From Oscillospiraceae bacterium (GTDB lineage: Bacteria; Bacillota; Clostridia; Saccharofermentanales; Saccharofermentanaceae): DNA of 37,727 nucleotides. How positions within the stretch are numbered: position 1 is the stretch's first letter; each line of letters opens with the position of its first letter. The stretch is from positions 1 to 37,727 of the forward strand of contig CADCLV010000016.1 of assembly GCA_902802325.1 (NCBI GenBank), given 5' to 3'. The notes below the pieces were generated by a model, which was not told where the DNA came from, searched no databases, and worked only from the letters and a program-made list of their open reading frames with translations. Positions 24,870 through 33,760 of this stretch are shown here, piece after piece. Made by a program: the position numbers and the translations under genes.

Positions 24870-25774
24870 TCGAATCTTACATCGTGGAAGACTATCAGGG
24901 ACGCGTGGATGCCTATATTCCCAAGGCATGCCCGGATCTGACCCGTTCGAGAGCCGCCCAGCTGATCTCTGACGGACTTGTTCTGGTGGACGGAAAGAAA
25001 GCCAAAGCTTCCCTGAAAGTGTTCGGTGGAGAGAAGATCGATATTGATTTTCCCGAACCGGTCGATACCGATGCCAAACCGGAAGATATCCCGCTGGACA
25101 TTGTTTTTGAAGACGATGATCTGATCATCATCAATAAGCCGCAGGGAATGGTGGTACATCCGGCTCCCGGACACTATTCCGGAACGCTGGTAAATGCACT
25201 GTTGTTTCATTGTGCCGGCAGACTTTCGGACATTAACGGTGTCATCCGCCCGGGTATCGTGCACCGTATCGACATGGACACTTCCGGACTGATGGTTGCA
25301 GTGAAAAATAACGAGACCCATCTGGCGATGGCGGAAATGATTGCCCATCACGAAGTCGTCCGGGAATACCGGGCCTGTGTTTATGGCGTGGTCGATGCAG
25401 ACAAAGGAACGATCCATGCTCCGATCGGGCGGGCAAACAACGACCGTCGGAAAATGACCGTATGTGAAGACGGAAAAGACTCGATCACCCATTTTCAGGT
25501 CATGGAGCGTTTCCGTAAAGGCACGGATCTTCTTTGCCGTCTTGAAACAGGACGTACCCACCAGATCCGCGCACACATGACATACATCGGTCATCCGTGT
25601 ATCGGCGATCCGCTTTATGCACCGAAGAGAGAAAAATACGGACTATCCGGTCAGGCTCTTCATAGTACTTCGATCCGGTTCATTCATCCCCGGACAGAAG
25701 AGGTCATGGAGTTTCACGCGCCGGTCCCGGATTACTATGAACGCCTTCTTACGACTCTTCGTAATGACGTATAA
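24866..25774 (+). CDS. RluD-family RNA pseudouridine synthase
   Basis: A 302-residue pseudouridine synthase acting on ribosomal or other structured RNA. An S4 RNA-binding domain (about 1-75, with LTRSRAAQLISDGLVLVDGK) precedes the catalytic domain. That domain has INKPQGMVVHPAPGHYSGTLVNAL, the active-site HRIDMDTSGLM near 132-142, LETGRTHQIRAHM near 230-242 and HPCIGDPLYAP. This is the RluD/YlyB form, usually found directly after lspA as here. Exact target uridines cannot be told from sequence. The gene is coupled to lspA by an ATGA overlap and followed by phoH after 12 bases. Confidence 0.94.
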   Translation: MIESYIVEDYQGRVDAYIPKACPDLTRSRAAQLISDGLVLVDGKKAKASLKVFGGEKIDIDFPEPVDTDAKPEDIPLDIVFEDDDLIIINKPQGMVVHPAPGHYSGTLVNALLFHCAGRLSDINGVIRPGIVHRIDMDTSGLMVAVKNNETHLAMAEMIAHHEVVREYRACVYGVVDADKGTIHAPIGRANNDRRKMTVCEDGKDSITHFQVMERFRKGTDLLCRLETGRTHQIRAHMTYIGHPCIGDPLYAPKREKYGLSGQALHSTSIRFIHPRTEEVMEFHAPVPDYYERLLTTLRNDV

Positions 25775-25786
25775 AGGAGAATTTGC

Positions 25787-26752
25787 ATGAACGATGAAAT
25801 GCTGGTTTCCGTTTCGGCTTTCCCGAAGATCTGTGATAACAACTGTGCATTTTTAAAGATCCTTTCCGAGAATTTCGGCGTTGAGGTCGTGGCCTTAAAT
25901 GAAAAGATCGCCGTGAACGGTGATGTCCGTGGAATCGAGCGGGCGACATCCGTTCTTGAGGCTATGGATACGATGCTTTCCAAAGACCAGCAGATGGATG
26001 CCATTTCCGTCCGCTATCTCTGTACACTTGCTAAAGAGAACCGGCTGGATGCCTTCATGGAAGAAGAAAGCCCGGTCATCCTGGTAACTCCGGGCGGCCG
26101 TTCTGTCCGTGCCAAGACCTTGGGACAGAGGATGTATGTCGATGCCATGTCGAAAAATGATGTGGTGATCTGCCGAGGCCCTGCAGGTTCCGGCAAAACT
26201 TTCCTTGGTGTGGCCATGGCCGTTCTTGCCCTTCGGAACCGTTCCGTATCACGGATCATTCTCACCCGTCCTGCCGTGGAAGCAGGTGAGAAGCTGGGTT
26301 ATCTTCCCGGCGACATTGAAGAAAAGGTCGATCCGTACATGCGCCCGATCTACGATGCGCTTTTGGAACTGATGGGAAGAGAGCAGTTTGAGCGGAATCT
26401 GGACAGAGGCATTATTGAAGTTTCTCCTCTTGCTTACATGCGTGGCCGAAACCTCGATGATTCCTTTATTCTTCTGGACGAGGCGCAGAATACCACTATC
26501 GAGCAGATGATGATGTTTCTGACCCGTATGGGTATGAATTCCCGTGCCTGTGTCTGTGGGGATACCACCCAGATCGATCTTCCTTCCGGTTATAAAAACG
26601 GACTGGATGATGCCATCTCTGTGCTTTCCAAGGTACAGGGGATCGCCACCGTTTCGCTTTTAGAGTCTGATATTCTTCGAAATCCCTTGGTACAAAAGAT
26701 CATAATGGCTTATAATGCTAGGGGAAGGAGGAACGGCAGTCATGCGCAGTAA
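25787..26752 (+). CDS. phoH: PhoH-family ATPase
   Basis: A 321-residue cytosolic P-loop ATPase. Residues 1-70 form the small N-terminal domain, and the PhoH core has RGPAGSGKTFLGVAMA (Walker A near 131-138), RPAVEAGEKLGYLPGD and FILLDEAQNTT as Walker B. GDTTQIDLPSG and a final GIATVSLLESDILRNPLVQKII complete the core. PhoH proteins are thought to act in RNA metabolism; the gene commonly precedes the HD-domain gene and ybeY, as here. It overlaps pgpH by 11 bases if the latter starts at ATG 26742. AAAGGAG at 25773-25779 supports the start. Confidence 0.95.
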   Translation: MNDEMLVSVSAFPKICDNNCAFLKILSENFGVEVVALNEKIAVNGDVRGIERATSVLEAMDTMLSKDQQMDAISVRYLCTLAKENRLDAFMEEESPVILVTPGGRSVRAKTLGQRMYVDAMSKNDVVICRGPAGSGKTFLGVAMAVLALRNRSVSRIILTRPAVEAGEKLGYLPGDIEEKVDPYMRPIYDALLELMGREQFERNLDRGIIEVSPLAYMRGRNLDDSFILLDEAQNTTIEQMMMFLTRMGMNSRACVCGDTTQIDLPSGYKNGLDDAISVLSKVQGIATVSLLESDILRNPLVQKIIMAYNARGRRNGSHAQ

Positions 26753-28832
26753 TACTAAGAAAAACCAGAAGCTTTTCAAGGTCATCCGGATCGTTTCGAT
26801 GATCCTTTTGGCAGTTATGCTGGTTCTGGTCGTATATGTCGGCTCCCTTCCGAAAAAATATGACGTAACACAGGGGCAGATCAGTGATTACGATATCAAC
26901 TCCACCCGTTCCGTCAAAGACAGTTACGAAACCGAGCGCCGCGCGATTTTAGCCAAGACACAGATCTCGCCGATCTATATTATTTCCGAAAATATCAGTG
27001 ACGAAAACCGGGAGACCGTTGAGAGTTTCTTTAACTACTGTGCCGAACTTCGTAAAGGCAATGTGGATGAATTCGGTCAGGTCGGAAAAAACAAGCAGGA
27101 GATGTGTTCTCTTTTGATTTCGGCAGTGAAGGAGTCCTATGGAATTGAGCTTTCCCAGGATACCGCCTATACTCTGGCAAACATTTCCTTTGTGGATTAC
27201 AGCTACGTGCAGACCGAGGCAAACAACATCACGCAGATGATCGTCATGAATGCACTGGATGCCCAGTCTCTGGTATTGGAGATCAACGATTATACATCTG
27301 TGGTCCAGGAATCGAAGACACATGGCAATGAAGGATATCTGCCGACTTCCCAGCTTTTGAATACGCTTTTGCGCCAGCTTTTAAAGCCGAATGCCGTTTA
27401 TGATGGAAATGCAACGGAAATGGCCAGAGATGCTGCCTACAATAATGCCATGAACGATCCGGTCATGATCCAGAAGGGCGCCCGTATCGTCAGCGTAGGT
27501 GAGACCGTCACCCCGCATGTATACAGTCAGTTGAAGGATCTGGATCTCCTGCCGAGTTCGGATTTTGACTTCCGTCTCCTGATCGGTATTATCGTCTATA
27601 TCTTCATCATTTTCTTTGCCGGCGCATTCTATCTTTCGAAATACGACCGTGCTTTCGATAATGATTCGAAGACTTTCCTGGCCTTGATGATTGCATTTGT
27701 CGTACCGCTGGTTTCCAGCCGGTATCTGACTTCAATCTCGCCTTTGTTTTCCACGATCATGTATCCGGCCGTTATCTTCGCCACATACCTTGGCATGCAG
27801 GGCGGTATTACCTTAAGCTGTCTGTCGCTTCTTGTCGTTCTTCCGATGAGCGGATTTAATACCGAACTGGTCTTCGTTTCCGTCATCAGCATCTTTGTCT
27901 GCTCCGTCATTGCCGGTCAGAAGAATCACAAGTACAACGCAGCTATATTGATCATCTTATCCTGTGTTTCCTCTCTGGTTGCCTCTTTCGGCTATAACCT
28001 GGTTACCCAGGCTTCCACCACTGATACCTTTAATTCGGCGCTGTGGTCCGTGATCGGAACAGGTTGCTCTGTTGTTGCCGCTATCGGCTCGCAGCCGATT
28101 TTCGAACTGATCTCCAATTCCGCTTCTCCGATGCGTCTTCTGGACCTGGCTCAGCAGAGCCATCCTTTGCAGAAGCGTCTTTTCCTGGAAGCACCCGGCA
28201 CTTCCCAGCATAGTATGATGGTGGCAAACCTTGCCGATTCCGCTGCAGAGGCCATCGGCGCCAATGCACTTCTTACCAAAGTCGGTTCGTATTACCATGA
28301 CATCGGTAAGCTGGAGCGTCCGGAATACTTTACCGAAAACCAGGCTAACGGAGTCAATCCTCATGACTCGCTGTCAATTGAGGAAAGCATTGCGATCATT
28401 ACCGCCCATCCTTCCGATGGATTAAAGCTTGCCAAGAAATACAGACTTCCGGTACCGATCCAGAACATCATTCTGGAGCATCACGGCACCACCTGTCCCG
28501 GTTACTTCTATATGAAGGCCAAAAAGGAAGCGGAAGAGAAGGGCGAGCCGGTTCCGCCGAAGGAGAATTTCAGTTATAAGGGTACGGTGCCTTCCACAAG
28601 AGAATCTGCCATCATCATGATCGCCGACTCCTGTGAAGCTGCAGTCCGTTCCCGCGGTGTACATGACGTTGAAGAAGCGGAAGCTTTGTTCCGCAGCATA
28701 ATTAAGTCGAAAATCGAGGAGGATCAGCTGGTCAATTCCGGTCTGTCTTTCTCGGATCTGGAAGCGATCATCGGCGCCTTCATTCAGGTATATGCCGGTT
28801 TCTTCCATGAAAGGGTGAAGTATCCGGAATGA
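26742..28832 (+). CDS. pgpH: 7TMR-HD family c-di-AMP phosphodiesterase (PgpH/YqfF)
   Basis: A 696-residue membrane protein. One N-terminal helix (about 15-35) leads to an extracytoplasmic 7TMR-HDED domain to about 270. A block of about seven membrane helices follows to about 465, then a cytosolic HD domain with HSMMVANLADSAAEAIG, YYHDIGKLERP (His518-Asp519) and ILEHHGTTCPGYFY. PgpH proteins hydrolyse c-di-AMP, linking potassium and wall homeostasis. I chose ATG 26742 because AAGGAGG at 26725-26731 lies before it; the in-frame ATG 26715 would translate the ribosome site. It overlaps the ybeY-era gene by four bases. Confidence 0.95.
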   Translation: MRSNTKKNQKLFKVIRIVSMILLAVMLVLVVYVGSLPKKYDVTQGQISDYDINSTRSVKDSYETERRAILAKTQISPIYIISENISDENRETVESFFNYCAELRKGNVDEFGQVGKNKQEMCSLLISAVKESYGIELSQDTAYTLANISFVDYSYVQTEANNITQMIVMNALDAQSLVLEINDYTSVVQESKTHGNEGYLPTSQLLNTLLRQLLKPNAVYDGNATEMARDAAYNNAMNDPVMIQKGARIVSVGETVTPHVYSQLKDLDLLPSSDFDFRLLIGIIVYIFIIFFAGAFYLSKYDRAFDNDSKTFLALMIAFVVPLVSSRYLTSISPLFSTIMYPAVIFATYLGMQGGITLSCLSLLVVLPMSGFNTELVFVSVISIFVCSVIAGQKNHKYNAAILIILSCVSSLVASFGYNLVTQASTTDTFNSALWSVIGTGCSVVAAIGSQPIFELISNSASPMRLLDLAQQSHPLQKRLFLEAPGTSQHSMMVANLADSAAEAIGANALLTKVGSYYHDIGKLERPEYFTENQANGVNPHDSLSIEESIAIITAHPSDGLKLAKKYRLPVPIQNIILEHHGTTCPGYFYMKAKKEAEEKGEPVPPKENFSYKGTVPSTRESAIIMIADSCEAAVRSRGVHDVEEAEALFRSIIKSKIEEDQLVNSGLSFSDLEAIIGAFIQVYAGFFHERVKYPE

Positions 28833-30358
28833 GTATTTCAATTAATAACCAGACCCGTTCTTTTCAGAAAGATCAGGTAAAAACATTTCAAGAGTATGTG
28901 GAAAAATCACTTTCCGAGATCATGGGATCTTCCTTTTTGGATCCGCGTCTGAAGAGCCCGGATTTCGAGATCGATGCAGACATCCGGCTTGTGGGCGAAA
29001 CCGCCATCCGAAAGCTGAATTTCGAGTTCCGGAATATCGATAAAGTGACTGATGTGCTTTCTTTTCCGGCACTCGATATGAAAGAAGGTACTTTGGATTC
29101 TGACCTGATGCCGTATGACTTTTCTTTTGACGAAAAAGGGAAGAAGCATCTTTCTATCGGTGATGTGGTGATCTGCCCGGAAAGAGCGAAAAAGCAGGCG
29201 GAAGATTACGGTCATTCCCTGGAGCGGGAAATGGTGTTCCTTGCGACCCACTCTTTCCTGCACCTTTTCGGCTTTGACCATATGAATAAAAAAGAAGAAG
29301 AGTCGATGTTCACAAAGCAGGAGCAGGTCATGGTGGCAATTGGCCTTCCCAGAAACGGAGAAGAGAAGAAAGTCCGTACGGAAGAAGAACAGCCGGATCT
29401 TTCCGCCAATGATCTTCACCCGGTAGGCGAAATGCTTCCACACTGCGGATATTGTGCCTTGATCGGCCGCCCGAACGTCGGGAAATCCACTCTTCTGAAT
29501 TGCATTTCCGGAATGAAGCTGGCTATTGTTTCCCATAAGCCGCAGACCACCAGAAATAATATCCGTGCCATCTATAACCGTGAAGATGCGCAGGTGATCT
29601 TTGTGGATACACCGGGTATCCATCGTCCGAAGTCGAAGCTTTCCGAATTCATGGTGGATTCCTCTTTCCGCGCCGCCAAAGGCGCCGATGTGGTTGCCCT
29701 GATGGTAGATGGCCGTTTCGGAAAACCGGCCAACGTGGAAAAGCAGGCGGTGGAGACAGCCCGTAAACTGAAAAAGCCTTTGATCCTGATCGTTAATAAA
29801 GCTGATGCGGTTACAAAAGAATCCTTGCTTCCGCTGATCGCCAATTATTCTTCTTTGGCTGATTTTGCGGCCATTGTTCCTGTATCTGCTTTAAAGGATG
29901 ACGGTGTGGAAGAACTGATGAATGTGATCATCGGCATGCTGCCTTCAGCTCCCCGTTATTTCCCTATGGAAGAAGTGACGGACCAGTCAGAGCGGGAAAT
30001 CGCAGCTGAGCTGATCCGGGAACAGATCCTGCACTATACCAATGAGGAGATCCCTCACGGCACTGCAGTAGAGATCGATTCTTTTGAAGAAGAACTGAAA
30101 GAAGATGCCATCGACAGTTATGACCGAAGCCTCATTAAGATCCATGCATCCATCGTCTGCGAAAGAGACTCCCACAAGAGCATTCTCCTTGGCAAAAACG
30201 GTCAGATGATCAAGCGGATCGGTACTGCGGCAAGAGAAAATATTGAAGAAATGACAGACTGCAAAGTCTTTCTGGATCTGCACGTCAAAGTCAGAAAAGA
30301 CTGGAAGAACCGTCAGGTATTCCTGGACGAATTCGGCTATAAGCAGAAAGAAGACTGA
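28829..30358 (+). CDS. YbeY endoribonuclease fused to GTPase Era
   Basis: A 509-residue single reading frame that joins two ribosome-maturation proteins. Residues about 1-175 are YbeY, with the zinc motif HSFLHLFGFDH (His141, His145, His151). Residues about 176-205 are a charged linker. Residues about 206-509 are a full Era: P-loop GRPNVGKS at 213-220, switch II DTPGIHRP, NKAD, and a C-terminal KH domain with LLGKNGQMIKRIG. Era alone is about 300 residues, so both halves are complete. No good ribosome site precedes the internal ATG near 29431, so a separate Era is unlikely. The two are usually separate genes in this gene order. recO follows after four bases. The gene symbol is left blank because the product is a fusion of ybeY and era. 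Confidence 0.95.
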   Translation: MSISINNQTRSFQKDQVKTFQEYVEKSLSEIMGSSFLDPRLKSPDFEIDADIRLVGETAIRKLNFEFRNIDKVTDVLSFPALDMKEGTLDSDLMPYDFSFDEKGKKHLSIGDVVICPERAKKQAEDYGHSLEREMVFLATHSFLHLFGFDHMNKKEEESMFTKQEQVMVAIGLPRNGEEKKVRTEEEQPDLSANDLHPVGEMLPHCGYCALIGRPNVGKSTLLNCISGMKLAIVSHKPQTTRNNIRAIYNREDAQVIFVDTPGIHRPKSKLSEFMVDSSFRAAKGADVVALMVDGRFGKPANVEKQAVETARKLKKPLILIVNKADAVTKESLLPLIANYSSLADFAAIVPVSALKDDGVEELMNVIIGMLPSAPRYFPMEEVTDQSEREIAAELIREQILHYTNEEIPHGTAVEIDSFEEELKEDAIDSYDRSLIKIHASIVCERDSHKSILLGKNGQMIKRIGTAARENIEEMTDCKVFLDLHVKVRKDWKNRQVFLDEFGYKQKED

Positions 30359-30362
30359 CCTT

Positions 30363-31121
30363 ATGGGTGCCGCTTTTACGCTTCGTGGCGTCGTAATCGG
30401 GGCAAAGAATCACCGGGATCAGGATGCGATCATTTCCATTTTGACCCCCAATCAAGGTGTGGTCTCCGCCATGGTTCCGGGAGCGAAGAAGCATTCCTCG
30501 AGACTGGCCTCCATGGCCACCCCTCCGATCCTGGCAGATCTGGTTTTAACTGACAGTAAAGGTTTCTACTATTTAAAAGAAGGAGAAGCCGTAGAAAGTT
30601 TCCGCGGATTATATTCTTCCTTTGAAGCTTTGACATGTGCTTCCCACATCCTGGAAGTGGTTCGGGATACAGCTATCGACCCGGAATCCGGATCCGCCCT
30701 TTATCCTTTGATCCTGTATGTACTTTACGATCTATCCAGCCATCCGGAAAAATACCGTCAGATCGTGGCGGCATTTGAATGGCGGGTCATGGATGCGCTG
30801 GGCTTTGCTTTCGATCTTAGTGAATGCGACTGCGAAAATCCGGACAGCATGCCGACCCGGGCGTTTTCCTATACCATGTGCCGGCTTTATTGCTCCAAGC
30901 CGGGGTGTGTATCGAAAGCCAAAGACTACCGGTATATTTCACTCGGCTGCGTCGAGGCGCTGAAGTATATCCGAAGCGCCCCGCTAGAGCGTCTCAGTGC
31001 ATTTCACGCCGAAAAATATGTACTGGATGATTTATGCGCTGTGACCCACCGGTATTTATGTGAAAGACTGGAGAAAAGCTACGATAAAATGCTGATCCTG
31101 GATACTCTTCCTCCGGTTTAA
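30363..31121 (+). CDS. recO: DNA repair protein RecO
   Basis: A 252-residue RecF-pathway mediator that loads RecA on SSB-coated DNA. The N-terminal OB fold has FTLRGVVIGAKNHRDQDAIISILTP and GAKKHSSRLASM. The C-terminal helical domain includes a zinc-finger-like set of cysteines (CDCEN at about 157-161 and LYCSKPGC near 175-182). Its place after era is the standard Firmicutes order. It lies four bases after the ybeY-era stop. Its stop codon overlaps that of the convergent helicase gene by three bases, leaving no intergenic terminator. Confidence 0.93.
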   Translation: MGAAFTLRGVVIGAKNHRDQDAIISILTPNQGVVSAMVPGAKKHSSRLASMATPPILADLVLTDSKGFYYLKEGEAVESFRGLYSSFEALTCASHILEVVRDTAIDPESGSALYPLILYVLYDLSSHPEKYRQIVAAFEWRVMDALGFAFDLSECDCENPDSMPTRAFSYTMCRLYCSKPGCVSKAKDYRYISLGCVEALKYIRSAPLERLSAFHAEKYVLDDLCAVTHRYLCERLEKSYDKMLILDTLPPV

Positions 31122-33547
31122 TCCCAGAATATTTCGGCCTCATCTGCGCAATATTCTGCCGCACGCCAATGTTCCGGCCAAAGAGCACGGTAATCGTCTC
31201 TTATATACCGTTCATCCATAAGCACGATAAAGCCGCGGTCATTCTCGTCACGGATCACACGGCCGGCCGCCTGAAGGACTTTCTCCCATCCCGGATACTT
31301 ATAGGCATATGAGAATCCGTCACCGAATTTATTCTGGAAATACTGGCAGAGGATCTCTCTTTCCTTACTGATCTGGGGAAGACCGACACCCACGATAAAG
31401 GCGCCTTTTAAGCGGTCACCGACAAGGTCGATGCCTTCGCCGAAATGTCCGCCTAAAACGGCAAAGCCCAGAAGTGTCTTATCTCCATGCCGGTTAAAGC
31501 GGTCCAGATAATGCTTTTTATCTTCCGCATTCATGCCGGAAGTCTGAAGCATCAGCTCGAAATCCGGATCTTTTTCCGTAAGTCTCCGGATCTTCTGGTA
31601 GACCATTTCCATATAGGCAAAGGAAGGGAAGAAGACCATGAAATTCTCCTTGTGTCCGGAGATCATGCGGACGATAGTCTCAGATACTTTGCTGCTGGTA
31701 AAATTCCGTTCCTCATAGGTGGTCTTAATATCTTTGATCACAATGACCTGCAGATTTTCCGGCGGAAATGGACTAGGAAGCGTAAGCTGGGTAGAAAAGC
31801 TGGTGTCTTTTCCGATGATCATGCTCCGGTAATACTGGGAAGGAGACATGGTGGCCGAGAAAAATACCGCACTGTGGTTATCCCGAAGCACCGAAGCAAG
31901 TTTATCCGAAGCATCCAGACAGTCCAGCATAATGGTAATGTCGTACTGGTTATTGATGCAGGTTCCGCTTCTTGTAATTTCCACGATATAGGTCGAGTCG
32001 AAATACATTTCCAGGATCGTCAAGAAAAATCTGGCTTCGAAATAGAATTCCGACAGCATCCGCCGCTGGAATCGGTCCTGAAGATCCACCAGGATATTGG
32101 CGATATGAAAGCATAACGCCCATAAGAGCCGGTAAAGATTCTGCGGCGCGGCTTTTACCGCGCGGAAATCTTCTCCCATGACAATATCCTTTTCCGCAAT
32201 GGATGACTCGACCATATTGATTCCCGGCGAATCCTTTTCGAATGCACAATCCAGGAGAGTAAAATAATCCACCAGCTGGTGACTGTATTTCTCCGTCTTC
32301 TGGGAAATAGTAGAGAGAAGAGGGAGCGCTGTCAGAAGTGTATTTCGGGAAAAAGGCGCGCTGAACATATCTCTGGAACGGGAGATCATGTTGTGGGCCT
32401 CATCGATCAGGATCGTGTGGCAGAATTCACTTGCCACAAAGTACCGCTGCAGATGGATCCTGGGATGGAACACGTGGTTATAGTCACAGATAATGACATC
32501 ACACATATTCGAAGCATCCAGCTGAAGCTCATGAGCACAGATCCGATGCTTCTGGGCGGTCCGTCTTATATCTTCCGGATAGATGGTATCCAGTCCGTGT
32601 AATTCCTCCAAAGCCGCATTCAGTCGGCTGTAGTATCCATCGGCATAAGGGCAGAAGCGGCTGTCGCAGAAGTCTTCGCCTGCGGTACACATGCCTTCTT
32701 TAGGAAATAAAAGGATAGACTTTAAAACCAGTCCGCACTGACGCATATCGGAAAGAGCTTTATCCGCCACTTCTCTCGTTGCAAGTTTTGCCGTGGCATA
32801 GAAGATCTTTCCGCCTTCCGCATGGGGAAGCCATTTGACTGCCGGGTAAAGCGTGCTGATGGTCTTTCCGATCCCGGTAGGCGCTTCCGCGATGAGCGTT
32901 TCCTTATGCTTTAAAACCGAAAGGACAGCCTTCATGAAATCCTTCTGACCGCTTCTCATCATGGAGTAGGGGAAAGCCATATCCGATATAGATGTATTTC
33001 TCGCTCTCTCATAGTCACAGATCCGTTTTGCCTCGGTGACATAAAGTGCCATGGTATCAGAAAAGAAATCCGCTGCTTCCGCTCTTGAAAAGACCCGGCT
33101 TTTTTCCAGAAACTGGTAGGTGATCGCCGAGACATATCTGAGGGTAATGGTCAGATCTTCCACATCCGGGTGAGTGGAATAATAAAGATGCGCATAGATC
33201 TTCACCTGGGCTTCATGGGTGGGAAGAACCAGAGAATCCACTTTTTCCGCAACACGGTTATGTGTCTTGATCTCAAAGATGGTTACCTGGTCTTTTTCGA
33301 TGATGCAGTCTGCACGTCCGCCGATCTGCACATCAAAAAGCTCATATTCCATTGTCATTGAAAGAGGATACTCTGTTGTGATCTCATCCGCTTCGTACTG
33401 TGCCTTCAAGTCCTTGAAAACACGCTGATGCACGCGGGTCCCTTCCTGTCCGGACACGCCGCCATATCCGGCGCCCAGAAGCGAACCGGATCTGTAAATG
33501 CGCTCACTTAATGCGCGGACAGAGATCTTGTGCAGTGCTTTTTCCAT
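31118..33547 (-). CDS. RecB-like PD-(D/E)XK nuclease fused to a DinG/XPD-like helicase
   Basis: An 809-residue DNA repair-type protein. The N-terminal domain has the RecB/Cas4 nuclease signature: His40, GGRAD with Asp80, FEIK (Glu92, Lys94) and the QxxxY motif (Gln114, Tyr118). The superfamily 2 helicase follows, with Walker A EAPTGIGKT near 221-229 and cysteines 287, 294, 299 and probably 337 for an iron-sulphur cluster. The DEAH box lies at 382-385, and the C-terminal QAAGRVIRDENDRG is motif VI. It should unwind and cut DNA. I chose the start at 33547 because longer starts run into AT-rich leader sequence. No ribosome site precedes it, and a -10-like TATAAT ends six bases before the ATG. 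Confidence 0.92.
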   Translation of the reverse strand: MEKALHKISVRALSERIYRSGSLLGAGYGGVSGQEGTRVHQRVFKDLKAQYEADEITTEYPLSMTMEYELFDVQIGGRADCIIEKDQVTIFEIKTHNRVAEKVDSLVLPTHEAQVKIYAHLYYSTHPDVEDLTITLRYVSAITYQFLEKSRVFSRAEAADFFSDTMALYVTEAKRICDYERARNTSISDMAFPYSMMRSGQKDFMKAVLSVLKHKETLIAEAPTGIGKTISTLYPAVKWLPHAEGGKIFYATAKLATREVADKALSDMRQCGLVLKSILLFPKEGMCTAGEDFCDSRFCPYADGYYSRLNAALEELHGLDTIYPEDIRRTAQKHRICAHELQLDASNMCDVIICDYNHVFHPRIHLQRYFVASEFCHTILIDEAHNMISRSRDMFSAPFSRNTLLTALPLLSTISQKTEKYSHQLVDYFTLLDCAFEKDSPGINMVESSIAEKDIVMGEDFRAVKAAPQNLYRLLWALCFHIANILVDLQDRFQRRMLSEFYFEARFFLTILEMYFDSTYIVEITRSGTCINNQYDITIMLDCLDASDKLASVLRDNHSAVFFSATMSPSQYYRSMIIGKDTSFSTQLTLPSPFPPENLQVIVIKDIKTTYEERNFTSSKVSETIVRMISGHKENFMVFFPSFAYMEMVYQKIRRLTEKDPDFELMLQTSGMNAEDKKHYLDRFNRHGDKTLLGFAVLGGHFGEGIDLVGDRLKGAFIVGVGLPQISKEREILCQYFQNKFGDGFSYAYKYPGWEKVLQAAGRVIRDENDRGFIVLMDERYIRDDYRALWPEHWRAAEYCADEAEIFWD

Positions 33548-33553
33548 AGATTC

Positions 33554-33587
33554 ATTATAGTATATTTTTTGGCCAGACGAATTTGAA
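33554..33587 (-). promoter_or_regulatory. Possible promoter for a near-leaderless helicase transcript
   Basis: On the minus strand TTCAAA (33587-33582) and TATACT (33564-33559) are 17 bases apart, and TATAAT (33559-33554) overlaps downstream. Either -10 element would place transcription start within a few bases of the ATG at 33547. No ribosome site is present. Confidence 0.4.
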
Positions 33588-33657
33588 TGGAAAATTAATC
33601 GTTTATGCAAAATTAAACGTAAAATCAGAATTATTTCGAACTTATAGACCAAATTGT

Positions 33658-33681
33658 GCAATTTCTTTAAAAGAAAGTTGC
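33658..33681. repeat. Inverted repeat between the helicase and ddh promoters
   Basis: gcaatttcttt (33658-33668) and aagaaagttgc (33671-33681) form a near-perfect inverted repeat, with one bulge, just upstream of the ddh -35 element. It may be an operator or a weak terminator-like stem; no T-run follows. Confidence 0.35.
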
Positions 33682-33689
33682 AAAAGAGG

Positions 33690-33718
33690 TTGTCACTCAA
33701 AAAAGAGAGTGCTATACT
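33690..33718 (+). promoter_or_regulatory. Sigma-A-like promoter of ddh
   Basis: TTGTCA (33690-33695) and TATACT (33713-33718) are 17 bases apart. AAAGGAG at 33747-33753 is the ribosome site for ATG 33761. Confidence 0.75.
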
Positions 33719-33760
33719 TCGACTGTAAAAGACTATTGAATTTCAAAGGAGAAATGACAA

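Noticed and set aside
33548..33700. N-terminal extension of 51 residues for the helicase gene
   Set aside because: The extension is translated from AT-rich intergenic DNA that holds the likely promoters, and has no ribosome site at its ATG.
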